DNA of 29,226 nt from 3107 sp965216225 (GTDB taxonomy: Bacteria > Pseudomonadota > Alphaproteobacteria > Rhodobacterales > Rhodobacteraceae), in contig CBDCFF010000013.1 of assembly GCA_965216225.1 (NCBI GenBank), positions 1 to 29,226 on the forward strand, given 5' to 3'. Positions 7,393 to 15,435 of this stretch are shown here, in pieces. The notes under the pieces are model-generated. The model searched no databases. It saw nothing but the letters and a program-made list of their open reading frames with translations, and was not told the origin of the DNA. Numbering within the stretch: position 1 is the stretch's first letter; each line of letters begins with the position of its first letter. A program made the translations under genes and the position numbers.

Positions 7393-7544
7393 ATTTTTCG
7401 TGGCCGACAAGGTCGCACCCGCCACGGAATAACCGCGCCTGAACCCGCACGGAACATCCGGTCGGGGTCGGGGAACATGCAGGCCCTCCGGCGGCTGCTT
7501 CCCGATCCCGGCGCGGATGTGCCCCAAGCTGCGTCCGCGCCTTT

Positions 7545-7570
7545 CCACGGCTGATGCCTCGCAGCCGTGG
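7545..7570 (+). promoter_or_regulatory. Strong stem-loop upstream of the Slam gene
   Basis: CCACGGCTG (7545-7553) and CAGCCGTGG (7562-7570) form a perfect 9-bp stem with an 8-base loop, ending 71 bases before the Slam start. No T-run follows. In Slam loci the cargo gene often lies just upstream, so this could be a processing or attenuation stem left between a lost cargo gene and slam. The remaining bases of 7393-7641 hold no recognisable gene. Confidence 0.55.
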
Positions 7571-7641
7571 ATGGCGTGAACCGAATGCGGGGCCGAATGC
7601 GGGCCTGTCCGGCGATCCCCGACCCCCCCCGGAGCTTCGAC

Positions 7642-8943
7642 ATGTTCAGGATCATCCGGCGCGCGCTTTGCGCCACCGCAATAATTGCCGCGCAATGTGC
7701 CTGTGCCGCAGCGCAGGACGGCGACGGACGTTCGCCGATACCGCACTACCTTGAAACGGGCGACTACAACGCGGCAAGGGCGGTGCTTTTGCAAAGAGTG
7801 GCGGGCCACCCCGAAGCGGCGCTGTTCGCCGCGCATCTGGAAGCGCTGATCATGCTGCGGCAGGGGCGCGTGAAGGATGCGACGGACCTTCTCCGGCAGA
7901 TCCTCGGGGTGGCCCCGGAATTCGAGCCCGCACGGCGTGAACTGACCGTATTGCTTGCCCGGACCGGTCAGATTGAATCGGCGTTGTATCATGCGGGCAA
8001 GCTGCTGGACCAGACTGACAGCCTGAGGATTCAGAACGAACTCGGCGCTTTCATCCGGGCGTTCGATTCCGATGACCGGCAGGGCGTTTCCACACGATTT
8101 GCAATCCTGCCTTCGAGCAACGCCAATCGCGGCACGGATCAGGAAACCATTCTTATCGGGGGGGGTCCCTTCACGATTGATCCAGCGTCCCGCGCACACG
8201 GTGGCGTCGGCGTGGGGGCCGGTGTGACGGCATGGAAATCATGGCGATTGTCGGAGTTCTGGACAGCAAGCGCGCACGGGTCGCTGGATGTCGAATACCA
8301 TGAATCCGGCCAGGTCGCTGACGAACAGAGCCTGTCACCGGGCATCAGTTTCACCCGGTCGGAGGCGCGCACACGTCTTTCCCTTGAGCCTGCGCTGGAG
8401 TTTCGGGCAAAAGACTGGAAGCTGGAAAGACGGCGGGCGGGCATGAATGTCGGCACCCGGCACGCCCTTTCCCCGAGAACCAGCCTGGAGGGCCGCCTTT
8501 CCGTATTCCGTCAGGACCACAAGCGCGAAACCTTTCGGGACGGGACGATCGTCTTTGGCTCCGCAGGCCTGGAGTACCGGCTTTCCGAAGCCACGACGCT
8601 CAGCGTCGGCGCGCCATTCACGATGGAAAGGACCGAACGGGCGCATCTCGATCACAATGATCTGGGGGCAAACATCGGCGTGGGAAGGCGCTGGTCCGGT
8701 GGTCTCCATACCGGGCTGACGCTTGGATATCGCGACAACAAATATCGCGGAGCGTTCCCCGGAACCGCAATATCGCGTCGCGATCATCTGAAATCCATTG
8801 GCGTCTCCCTGCGCCATCAGGGCTTCAGGATTGGCAATTCCACGCCTGAATTCAGCATCACATATACCGATTCAAGCTCCAACGCGGGTTTTTACGAATA
8901 TGTATCAGTCGATACCGCGCTTGGCTTTGGAATTCGGTTCTGA
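7642..8943 (+). CDS. Slam-family outer membrane protein (DUF560)
   Basis: The 433-residue protein begins with a signal peptide (MFRIIRRALCATAIIAAQCA, then CAAAQ). A TPR-like N-terminal domain follows (about residues 30-135, with LETGDYNAARAVLLQRV and VAPEFEPARRELTVLL). Next comes the junction PSSNANRGTDQETI and a C-terminal 14-strand-type barrel ending in ALGFGIRF with a terminal Phe. These are the marks of surface lipoprotein assembly modifiers, which move lipoproteins or secreted haem/metal-binding proteins across the outer membrane. I chose ATG 7642 over GTG/ATG starts near 7567, because GGAG lies seven bases upstream and the signal peptide starts there. No cargo gene is visible; the upstream side is IS256. 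Confidence 0.85.
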   Translation: MFRIIRRALCATAIIAAQCACAAAQDGDGRSPIPHYLETGDYNAARAVLLQRVAGHPEAALFAAHLEALIMLRQGRVKDATDLLRQILGVAPEFEPARRELTVLLARTGQIESALYHAGKLLDQTDSLRIQNELGAFIRAFDSDDRQGVSTRFAILPSSNANRGTDQETILIGGGPFTIDPASRAHGGVGVGAGVTAWKSWRLSEFWTASAHGSLDVEYHESGQVADEQSLSPGISFTRSEARTRLSLEPALEFRAKDWKLERRRAGMNVGTRHALSPRTSLEGRLSVFRQDHKRETFRDGTIVFGSAGLEYRLSEATTLSVGAPFTMERTERAHLDHNDLGANIGVGRRWSGGLHTGLTLGYRDNKYRGAFPGTAISRRDHLKSIGVSLRHQGFRIGNSTPEFSITYTDSSSNAGFYEYVSVDTALGFGIRF

Positions 8944-9023
8944 TCCGCGAGCCGGCGTTCAGCCCCGGAGCGTGACGGTCTGCCGATCCGCAGCCGTTCG
9001 CGGGAAATCGACATGCGCCGCCC

Positions 9024-10823
9024 TCACCCATCCATCTTCAGCGCATTGATAAACGCTTCCTGCGGAATATCGACCTTGCCGAACTGGCGCATCTTCTTCT
9101 TGCCCGCCTTCTGCTTGTCCAGCAGCTTGCGCTTGCGCGTGGCGTCGCCGCCGTAGCATTTGGCGGTCACGTCCTTGCGCAGCGCCGAGAGCGTTTCCCG
9201 CGCGATCACCCTGCCGCCGATCGCGGCCTGAATCGGGATCCTGAACATGTGACGGGGGATCAGCTCTTTCAGCTTTTCGACCATCGCGCGGCCGCGTTGT
9301 TCGGCGCGGTCGCGATGCACCATGGTGGACAGCGCATCGACAGGCTCTTCATTCACCAGCACCTGCATCTTCACGAGGTTGTCCCGCCGATAGCCCTCAA
9401 GCTGATAGTCAAAGCTCGCATAGCCCCTGGTCACCGATTTCAGCCGGTCGTGAAAGTCGAAGACGACCTCGTTCAGCGGCAGGTCATAGACCACCATCGC
9501 GCGGGAACCGGCATAGCTGAGGTCCAGCCGGATGCCGCGCCGGTCCTGGCAGAGTTTCAGGACATCGCCCAGATATTCGTCGGGCGCCATGATGGTGGCC
9601 TTGATGCGCGGCTCCTCCAGATGGTCGATATGGGTCAGGTCGGGCATGTCGGCGGGGTTGTGCAGTTCGATCATCGAACCGTCGCGCATGTGGATGCGAT
9701 AGATGACCGACGGCGCGGTGGTGATCAGGTCGATCCCGTATTCGCGTTCGATCCGGTCGCGGATGACTTCGAGGTGCAGAAGGCCCAGAAAGCCGCAGCG
9801 GAAACCAAAGCCGAGCGCCGCAGAGGTTTCCATTTCATGAGAGAACGAGGCGTCGTTCAGGGCAAGTTTCCCGATTGCCTCGCGCAGGTCTTCAAATTCG
9901 GCATTGTCCATCGGGAAGAGGCCGCAGAAGACCACCGGCTGCGAGGGGTTGAAGCCCGGCAGCGGTTCCCCGGCGCCCCCCTTCTCATGGGTGATGGTGT
10001 CGCCCACTCCGGTGTCCGCCACCTGCCTGATCGAGGCGGTGATATAGCCGATTTCGCCCGGCCCCAGTTCGCCGACCGCATCCATCTGCGGACGAAAGAC
10101 GCCGATCCGCTCAACGCCATGGGCGGCGCCGCTCTGCATCATCCTGATCCGGTCGCCCTTCTTCATCACCCCGTCCATGATCCGCACAAGCACGACGACC
10201 CCGAGATAGGCATCGTACCAGCTATCCACCAGCATGGCCCTGAGCGGCGCATCGCGCTCGCCCGTCGGCGCGGGCAATCGGGTGACGATGGCTTCCAGCA
10301 CCTCGTGGATGCCCTGCCCCGTCTTGGCCGACACCGCGATGGCGCCGGAGACATCAATGCCGATCACGTCCTCCACCTGTTCCGCTACCCGGTCTGTATC
10401 GGAGGCGGGCAGATCAATCTTGTTGAAGACCGGGACGATCTCGTGGTCGGCGTCGATGGCCTGATAGACATTGGCGAGCGTCTGCGCCTCCACCCCCTGG
10501 GTGCTGTCCACGACCAGCAGAGAGCCCTCGACCGCGCGCATCGAGCGGCTGACCTCATAGGCGAAATCCACATGGCCGGGGGTGTCGATCAGGTTCAGGA
10601 CATATGCCTCGCCGTCATCGGCCCGGTATTCGATGCGAACGGTGTTGGCCTTGATGGTGATGCCGCGTTCGCGCTCCAGTTCCATCGAATCGAGGAGCTG
10701 TTCCTTCATGTCCCGGTCCTTCACCGTACCGGTTTCCTGAATCAGGCGGTCGGCGAGCGTCGATTTCCCGTGGTCGATATGCGCCACGATCGAGAAATTG
10801 CGAATATGTGCAGGGTCTGTCAT
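9024..10823 (-). CDS. lepA: Elongation factor 4 (LepA) GTPase
   Basis: This 599-residue translational GTPase is full length. The G domain shows AHIDHGKST (14-22), the switch region ERERGITIKANTV, DTPGHVDF and FNKIDLPASD. EF-G-like domains II, III and V follow, and the LepA-specific C-terminal domain ends with the basic stretch TAKCYGGDATRKRKLLDKQK and GKKKMRQFGKVDIPQEAF. It acts on the ribosome during initiation or elongation under stress. It is transcribed away from rpsA and converges on the Slam gene. The start lacks an obvious Shine-Dalgarno sequence (CCCCCATTC precedes ATG), and a promoter-like pair lies very close, so a short-leader mRNA is possible. Confidence 0.98.
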   Translation of the reverse strand: MTDPAHIRNFSIVAHIDHGKSTLADRLIQETGTVKDRDMKEQLLDSMELERERGITIKANTVRIEYRADDGEAYVLNLIDTPGHVDFAYEVSRSMRAVEGSLLVVDSTQGVEAQTLANVYQAIDADHEIVPVFNKIDLPASDTDRVAEQVEDVIGIDVSGAIAVSAKTGQGIHEVLEAIVTRLPAPTGERDAPLRAMLVDSWYDAYLGVVVLVRIMDGVMKKGDRIRMMQSGAAHGVERIGVFRPQMDAVGELGPGEIGYITASIRQVADTGVGDTITHEKGGAGEPLPGFNPSQPVVFCGLFPMDNAEFEDLREAIGKLALNDASFSHEMETSAALGFGFRCGFLGLLHLEVIRDRIEREYGIDLITTAPSVIYRIHMRDGSMIELHNPADMPDLTHIDHLEEPRIKATIMAPDEYLGDVLKLCQDRRGIRLDLSYAGSRAMVVYDLPLNEVVFDFHDRLKSVTRGYASFDYQLEGYRRDNLVKMQVLVNEEPVDALSTMVHRDRAEQRGRAMVEKLKELIPRHMFRIPIQAAIGGRVIARETLSALRKDVTAKCYGGDATRKRKLLDKQKAGKKKMRQFGKVDIPQEAFINALKMDG

Positions 10824-10833
10824 GAATGGGGGA

Positions 10834-10860
10834 TATGTAAGGGTTTTCGGGTTTGGTCAA
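10834..10860 (-). promoter_or_regulatory. Possible lepA promoter close to the start codon
   Basis: On the minus strand TTGACC (10860-10855) and TACATA (10839-10834) are separated by 15 bases, or 16 if ACATAT is the -10 box. Transcription would start only a few bases before the lepA ATG. The spacing is short, so this is tentative. Confidence 0.3.
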
Positions 10861-10901
10861 GACGGGTCGGGCGATACCGCCGTTTTCCTTTCGCACAGCC
10901 C

Positions 10902-10930
10902 TTGCCTGATCGCCGTGATCGCAGTATAGA
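10902..10930 (+). promoter_or_regulatory. Probable rpsA promoter
   Basis: TTGCCT (10902-10907) and TATAGA (10925-10930) are separated by exactly 17 bases and point at rpsA. The start would be near 10937, giving a leader of about 160 bases that includes a terminator-like hairpin. Confidence 0.55.
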
Positions 10931-10977
10931 GCGCCCTGTCAACAAGGCGAAAACGCCGTGAAGCAGAGAGAGCGGGC

Positions 10978-11007
10978 AGGGTCGGAGCAACCGGCCCTCT
11001 TTGTTTT
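10978..11007 (+). terminator. Terminator-like hairpin in the rpsA leader
   Basis: AGGGTCGG (10978-10985) and CCGGCCCT (10991-10998) form an 8-bp stem with one T-G pair and a 5-base loop AGCAA, followed by CTTTGTTTT. This has the form of an intrinsic terminator. It lies downstream of the probable promoter and 89 bases before the rpsA start, so it may be an attenuator. Alternatively it is the terminator of a gene (such as cmk) formerly upstream. Confidence 0.55.
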
Positions 11008-11096
11008 GCGCCGTTTTGCATCGGCCTCGACCAAACCTCAAGACCGGCGGACCCAACCGCCCGGCCGGAAACATGATCAAAGGAAACGAACGCCAC

Positions 11097-12776
11097 ATGG
11101 CCAACAACGCATCTATGGAGGAATTCGAAACCCTCCTGAACGAAAGTTTCGAAATGGACACGCCCGAAGAGGGTTCCGTCGTCAAGGGCAGGGTCATTGC
11201 CATTGAAGCAGGCCAGGCCATCATTGATGTCGGCTACAAGATGGAAGGCCGTGTCGAACTGAAGGAATTCGCAAGTCCCGGCGAAGCCCCCGAAATCGCC
11301 ATTGGCGATGAGGTCGATGTCTATCTGCGCGCAGCGGAAAACGCCCGCGGCGAAGCCGTCATCAGCCACGAAATGGCCCGCCGCGAAGCGTCCTGGGATC
11401 ATCTGGAAAAGGCTTATGCCGATGAGGAGCGCGTCGAAGGCGCGATCTTCGGCCGTGTCAAAGGCGGTTTCACCGTCGATCTTGGCGGTGCGGTGGCCTT
11501 TCTGCCCGGCTCTCAGGTCGATGTGCGCCCGGTGCGCGATGCCGGTCCGCTGATGGGCCTGAAACAGCCGTTCCAGATTCTGAAAATGGACCGCCGCCGG
11601 GGCAATATCGTTGTCTCGCGCCGCGCCATTCTGGAAGAAAGCCGCGCCGAGCAGCGCGCCGAAGTCATCGCCAACCTGTCCGAAGGGCAGGCTGTGGACG
11701 GTATTGTCAAGAACATCACCGAATACGGCGCATTCGTCGATCTGGGCGGCGTTGACGGCCTGCTGCACGTCACCGACATGGCCTGGCGCCGCGTCAATCA
11801 TCCGTCAGAGATCCTGAGCATCGGTGAAACCATCAAGGTTCAGGTGATCAGGATCAACAAGGAAACCCACCGCATCAGCTTGGGCATAAAGCAGTTGCTG
11901 GCCGATCCGTGGGATGCGGTCACCACCAGCTATCCGCTGGAATCGGTTCACACCGGTCGCGTCACGAACATCACCGATTATGGCGCATTCGTCGAACTGG
12001 AAGCCGGTGTCGAGGGGCTGGTTCACGTTTCGGAAATGTCCTGGACCAAGAAGAACGCCCATCCGGGCAAGATCGTTTCGACTTCCCAGGAGGTCAAGGT
12101 CATGGTTCTGGAAATCGACGAGGCCAAGCGCCGCGTGTCGCTGGGCCTGAAACAGACCATGCGCAATCCGTGGGAAGTCTTTGCGGAAACGCACCCGAAA
12201 GGCACCGAGGTCGAGGGCGAAGTCAAGAACATCACCGAGTTCGGCCTGTTCATCGGCCTCGACAACGACATCGACGGCATGGTTCACCTGTCCGACCTGA
12301 CCTGGGAAGGCCGTGGCGAGAACGCGATCGGCGACTACCGCAAGGGCGACACTGTCAAGGCCGTTGTCACCGAAGTGGATGTCGCGAAGGAGCGTATCTC
12401 GCTGTCGGTCAAGGCGCTGCAAGACGATCCGTTCCAGCAGGCTGTCGGCGGTGTCAGGCGGGGCACCATCATAACCGTCGAAGTCACCGTGATCGAGGAT
12501 GGCGGTATCGAAGTGAAGTATGAAGGCATGAAGTCCTTCATCCGCCGTTCCGACCTGTCCCGCGACCGCGCCGAGCAGCGCCCGGAACGCTTTGGCGTCG
12601 GTGACAAGGTTGATGTCCGCGTCACCAACATCGACAGTAAGACCCGCAAGCTGGGCCTGTCGATCAAGGCGCGCGAAATCGCCGAAGAGAAGGAAGCGGT
12701 GGCGCAATACGGCTCCTCCGATTCCGGCGCATCGCTGGGTGACATCCTTGGCGCCGCCCTCAAGGGCGATGACTGA
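11097..12776 (+). CDS. rpsA: 30S ribosomal protein S1
   Basis: This 559-residue protein has six S1 (OB-fold) repeats. They begin at about EGSVVKGRVIAIEAG, VEGAIFGRVKGGF, GQAVDGIVKNITEYG, VHTGRVTNITDYGAF, GTEVEGEVKNITEFG and RRGTIITVEVTVIED. Repeats 3-5 carry the strong RNA-binding pattern (G.V..I...GAFV.L..GV.GL.H.S). It recruits mRNA to the 30S subunit. I chose ATG 11097 (MANNASMEEFETLLNESFEM), the usual alphaproteobacterial N-terminus, over in-frame ATGs at 11001 and 11073. AGGA lies 12 bases upstream, a weak site that fits autoregulation of S1. The gene is followed by a hairpin and then ihfB, the normal order. Confidence 0.97.
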   Translation: MANNASMEEFETLLNESFEMDTPEEGSVVKGRVIAIEAGQAIIDVGYKMEGRVELKEFASPGEAPEIAIGDEVDVYLRAAENARGEAVISHEMARREASWDHLEKAYADEERVEGAIFGRVKGGFTVDLGGAVAFLPGSQVDVRPVRDAGPLMGLKQPFQILKMDRRRGNIVVSRRAILEESRAEQRAEVIANLSEGQAVDGIVKNITEYGAFVDLGGVDGLLHVTDMAWRRVNHPSEILSIGETIKVQVIRINKETHRISLGIKQLLADPWDAVTTSYPLESVHTGRVTNITDYGAFVELEAGVEGLVHVSEMSWTKKNAHPGKIVSTSQEVKVMVLEIDEAKRRVSLGLKQTMRNPWEVFAETHPKGTEVEGEVKNITEFGLFIGLDNDIDGMVHLSDLTWEGRGENAIGDYRKGDTVKAVVTEVDVAKERISLSVKALQDDPFQQAVGGVRRGTIITVEVTVIEDGGIEVKYEGMKSFIRRSDLSRDRAEQRPERFGVGDKVDVRVTNIDSKTRKLGLSIKAREIAEEKEAVAQYGSSDSGASLGDILGAALKGDD

Positions 12777-12802
12777 GCGGGTTTTGCCGACGATCTGAAA
12801 CA

Positions 12803-12830
12803 CGGCCCCGTTCCATATCGGGCGGGGCCG
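12803..12830 (+). terminator. Stem-loop after rpsA
   Basis: CGGCCCCG (12803-12810) and CGGGGCCG (12823-12830) form a perfect 8-bp stem with a 12-base loop, 27 bases after the rpsA stop. No T-run follows, so it may be a processing or stability element instead of a complete intrinsic terminator. Confidence 0.55.
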
Positions 12831-12915
12831 GTATCCGGGGGCGAATCGTTGCGGCGCATTTCCCGCACATGATCACCGCTCATGCGCCGATTTCCGCCGG
12901 GTTATTCACGGCACG

Positions 12916-12999
12916 GGATTTTTTCGCCCGGAAAATCCGCGATTTTATCCAGTTTGGCGCAGGCTAAATGTTTCTAAACCCCTGAAATTTGCCTATAGT
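12916..12999 (+). promoter_or_regulatory. AT-rich regulatory region before ihfB
   Basis: The rpsA-ihfB gap contains an inverted repeat, GGATTTT (12916-12922) with AAAATCC (12932-12938). It also has AT-rich DNA and a -10-like TATAGT at 12994-12999 with only a weak -35 (TTTCTA, 17 bases upstream). A promoter for ihfB is plausible, and IHF autoregulation is known in other bacteria, but I see no clear IHF consensus site. Confidence 0.35.
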
Positions 13000-13057
13000 C
13001 CCTTCACAAGATGCAGAGGGCCTGCCAAACACGTTCCAACTCAGGGGGGGCAATGGA

Positions 13058-13339
13058 ATGATCCGTTCGGAATTGATCCAGAAGATTGCTGATGAAAATC
13101 CACATCTCTATCACCACGATGTAGAGCGGATCGTGAATACCATCTTTGAAAAGATCACCGAAGCGATGGCCCGGGGCGACCGGGTTGAACTGCGCGGTTT
13201 CGGCGCATTCTCGGTCAAGAAACGGAATGCGAGAATCGGGCGGAACCCGCGCACCGGTGAATCCGTTCAGGTCGATGAAAAACACGTCCCCTTCTTCAAG
13301 ACCGGAAAGCTGCTGCGTGATCGTCTTAACGGGAAGTAA
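13058..13339 (+). CDS. ihfB: Integration host factor subunit beta
   Basis: The protein has 93 residues, the usual size. It shows the HU/IHF fold with MIRSELIQKIADENPHL at the N-terminus, VELRGFGAFSVKKRNAR, and the DNA-bending arm GRNPRTGESVQV with its intercalating Pro. It pairs with IhfA to bend DNA in recombination, replication and transcription. I chose ATG 13058 because a purine run (AGGGGGGG) lies upstream and the upstream in-frame extension has no family similarity. The stop is six bases before the LapA-domain gene, so the two are probably co-transcribed. Confidence 0.97.
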   Translation: MIRSELIQKIADENPHLYHHDVERIVNTIFEKITEAMARGDRVELRGFGAFSVKKRNARIGRNPRTGESVQVDEKHVPFFKTGKLLRDRLNGK

Positions 13340-13345
13340 CCCCCG

Positions 13346-13705
13346 ATGCGCATCATCAAATACGCATTTCTGGCCACGATTGGCGTCTGCCTGCTGACTG
13401 TTGCGCTTGCCAACCGGGGGCCCGTGACCCTGCGCGTGTTGCCCGAGGAGCTGGCCGACCTCGCCGGGCTGTCGGCAGCGGTTGAACCGCCGCTTTTTCT
13501 GGTCATTCTGGGCAGCATCGTCGTCGGGCTGCTGATCGGCTTTGTCTGGGAATGGCTGCGGGAGCATCGCCACCGCAGGGAAGGTGCGCGCGCCAGGCGT
13601 GAAGCCCGCAGGATGGAGCGCGAGGTCACGCGCCTGAAAGGCGGCGACCCGGAAACCGGCGACGACATACTGGCCCTGCTTGAGAATGGCGGCAAGGCGC
13701 GCTAA
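13346..13705 (+). CDS. lapA: LapA-domain (DUF1049) inner membrane protein
   Basis: This 119-residue protein has two hydrophobic segments, about residues 4-22 and 49-68. A basic, helical cytoplasmic tail (HRHRREGARARREARRMERE) follows. The pattern VALANRGPVTLRVLP between the helices is typical of LapA_dom proteins. In E. coli LapA works with LapB in control of lipopolysaccharide synthesis. The alphaproteobacterial members are often found just after ihfB, as here, but their function is less certain. The gene lies in a tight run: six bases after ihfB and nine before trpF. Confidence 0.85.
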   Translation: MRIIKYAFLATIGVCLLTVALANRGPVTLRVLPEELADLAGLSAAVEPPLFLVILGSIVVGLLIGFVWEWLREHRHRREGARARREARRMEREVTRLKGGDPETGDDILALLENGGKAR

Positions 13706-13714
13706 GCCCTCCCC

Positions 13715-14359
13715 ATGTCCGACATCCGGGTCAAGATCTGCGGGCTGTCCGATCCCGCCCATATCGGTGCCGCCGCCCGCGCCGGCGCTGCGTATGTCGG
13801 CTTTGTCCACTTCGCAAAATCGCCCCGCCATGTGTCGGCCGCGCAAATGGGCGATCTTGCCCTCGCCACGCCTCCGGGAATCGTCCGGGTCGCGTTGACC
13901 GTAAATGCCGGCGATGCGATCCTGGATGCGCTGACCGGGGCGGCGCCGCTGGACATGCTTCAGTTGCACGGAGACGAAACACCGGATCGGGTCATGGCAA
14001 TTCGCGACCGATACGGCCTGCCGGTAATGAAGGCGGTCGCCATGGCCGATGCGGACGACCTTCCGGCGCTGGATGATTACCAGCAGGCCGCCGATCAGAT
14101 TCTGGTGGATGCCAGGCCGCCGAAGGACGCGCCGCTGCCCGGCGGCAACGGGCTGGCCTTTGACTGGAGATTGCTGCAAGGCCGCAAATACTGGCGGCGC
14201 CCGTGGATGCTCGCAGGTGGTCTGACCCCTGAAAATGTGCAGGAAGCCATCCGCCTGACCGGCGCAACGCAGGTGGACGTTTCCTCCGGCGTTGAAAGCG
14301 CGCCGGGCGTAAAGGATGCCCGGCTTATCCTCGGTTTCACCGAAGCTGTGTCCGCATGA
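13715..14359 (+). CDS. trpF: Phosphoribosylanthranilate isomerase
   Basis: This 214-residue TIM-barrel enzyme converts N-(5'-phosphoribosyl)anthranilate to CdRP in tryptophan synthesis. Visible motifs are RVKICGLSDPAHI with the catalytic Cys9, YVGFVHFAKSPRHV, LQLHGDE, ILVDARPP with the catalytic Asp132, the phosphate-binding LAGGLTPENV, and QVDVSSGVESAPGVKD at the C-terminus. It is monofunctional and full length. In related genomes trpB normally follows closely. Here a foreign-looking exonuclease gene lies between them, so co-transcription with trpB now has to cross about 1.17 kb. Confidence 0.97.
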   Translation: MSDIRVKICGLSDPAHIGAAARAGAAYVGFVHFAKSPRHVSAAQMGDLALATPPGIVRVALTVNAGDAILDALTGAAPLDMLQLHGDETPDRVMAIRDRYGLPVMKAVAMADADDLPALDDYQQAADQILVDARPPKDAPLPGGNGLAFDWRLLQGRKYWRRPWMLAGGLTPENVQEAIRLTGATQVDVSSGVESAPGVKDARLILGFTEAVSA

Positions 14360-14374
14360 GCGGCGGCGACCCCG

Positions 14375-14404
14375 CGACGCTGTTGACATCGACGCTGTTG
14401 ACAT
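14375..14404 (+). repeat. 15-bp tandem duplication carrying two TTGACA boxes
   Basis: CGACGCTGTTGACAT occurs twice in perfect tandem (14375-14389 and 14390-14404), placing two consensus -35 hexamers 15 bp apart. It begins 16 bases after the trpF stop. Confidence 0.9.
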
Positions 14405-14426
14405 CATCGTGGATCATACGTAAAGT
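14398..14426 (+). promoter_or_regulatory. Promoter for the inserted exonuclease gene
   Basis: The second TTGACA (14398-14403) is followed after 17 bases by TAAAGT (14421-14426), a good sigma-70-type pair. The copy at 14383 has no well-spaced -10 of its own. The start would be near 14433, about 90 bases before the GTG of the exonuclease gene. Confidence 0.6.
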
Positions 14427-14523
14427 AAGCTCATCCGCCCCGTGGCAGCGAGCGACCACCCTAGCGATCCTGGTGGGGTTCAGGCCCGGGGCATTTTCAT
14501 GTGGCTGGAGGGGATCGCCGGAA

Positions 14524-15435
14524 GTGTTGACGTTCAACTCAATTGATGTGGAAACCGCCAACGCCGACCGTGCGAGTATCTGCCAGATTGGCATTGTTCA
14601 CGTTCGGGACGGTGAAATCCGGGATAAATGGCAAACCTTGCTCAACCCGGAGGACTGGTTCGATCCGTGGAATGTCTCGATCCACGGGATTGATGAACCG
14701 GACGTGCGGGATAGCCCCACGCTCCCCGAGGTTCGTGACGAATTGCGTGCCCGATTGCGCGGCTCGGTCTTGGTCAGCCACACTTCGTTTGACCGTGTTG
14801 CATTTGAACGTGCGATGACGCGCCATGACCTCGAACAGCTTCAGGTCACATGGCTCGACAGCGCAAGAATCGCCCGGCGGGCGTGGCCAGACAGCTACGG
14901 TCGAAGCGGCTACGGTCTCAAGAATATTGCCAAGGATCTTGGCATCTCATTCAGGCATCACGATGCACTTGAAGATGCCAGAGCCGCCGCAGAGATTGTT
15001 CTCCGCGCGTGCGCTGCGACGGAGACAGACATCGAGGGATGGCTGCGTCGGGTCGAGGCCCCTGTCTTCCCTTCCGCTTCAGGGTCGTCGTCCGGGTCGA
15101 CTCCGTCAGCGAAGCGGGAGGGAAAGGACGACGGCGCCTTGTTCGGAGAAACCATCGTGTTCACTGGGGCGCTCGTTATTCCACGACAGGAAGCGGCCGA
15201 TATGGCGGCGGAAGCCGGATGCGGCGTTGCCAACGGTGTCAGCAGGAAGGTAACGATGCTTGTGGTAGGCACTCAGAACAGGAGCAGGAAGGGATACGGC
15301 AAGAGCAGCAAGCACCGGAAGGCGGAAGCGCTGATCGAGAAGGGCGTGGATATCCAGATACTTTCGGAGAGCGACTTTTCGGAACTCATGGGTATTGATA
15401 TCTACCAAGACGCGAGGAGAAGGCTGCGTGGATGA
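14524..15435 (+). CDS. DnaQ-like 3'-5' exonuclease with C-terminal BRCT domain
   Basis: This 303-residue protein begins with a DEDDh exonuclease domain (1-165). Exo I has D8 and E10 (FNSIDVETANAD), Exo II has D90 (SHTSFDRVAFERAM), and Exo III has H146 and D151 (HHDALEDARAA). A Ser/Gly-rich linker (182-203) leads to a BRCT domain (206-289: LFGETIVFTGALVIPRQEAA, VTMLVVGTQN, KAEALIEKGVDIQIL). I chose GTG 14524 because family similarity begins there; the open frame upstream contains only the promoter region. The stop overlaps the ATG of a NYN-gene fragment (ATGA). It probably degrades or repairs nucleic acid ends, with the BRCT domain guiding it to partners. Its position between trpF and trpB marks it as an insertion. 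Confidence 0.85.
   Translation: MLTFNSIDVETANADRASICQIGIVHVRDGEIRDKWQTLLNPEDWFDPWNVSIHGIDEPDVRDSPTLPEVRDELRARLRGSVLVSHTSFDRVAFERAMTRHDLEQLQVTWLDSARIARRAWPDSYGRSGYGLKNIAKDLGISFRHHDALEDARAAAEIVLRACAATETDIEGWLRRVEAPVFPSASGSSSGSTPSAKREGKDDGALFGETIVFTGALVIPRQEAADMAAEAGCGVANGVSRKVTMLVVGTQNRSRKGYGKSSKHRKAEALIEKGVDIQILSESDFSELMGIDIYQDARRRLRG

Noticed and set aside
9249..10961. A 570-residue open frame on the plus strand
   Set aside because: It is the antisense of lepA; its length follows from codon bias in GC-rich DNA and it shows no family motifs.
14356..14523. Extension of the exonuclease frame to an ATG overlapping the trpF stop
   Set aside because: These 56 codons cover the tandem repeat and promoter and have no similarity to the family; exonuclease homology begins at GTG 14524.
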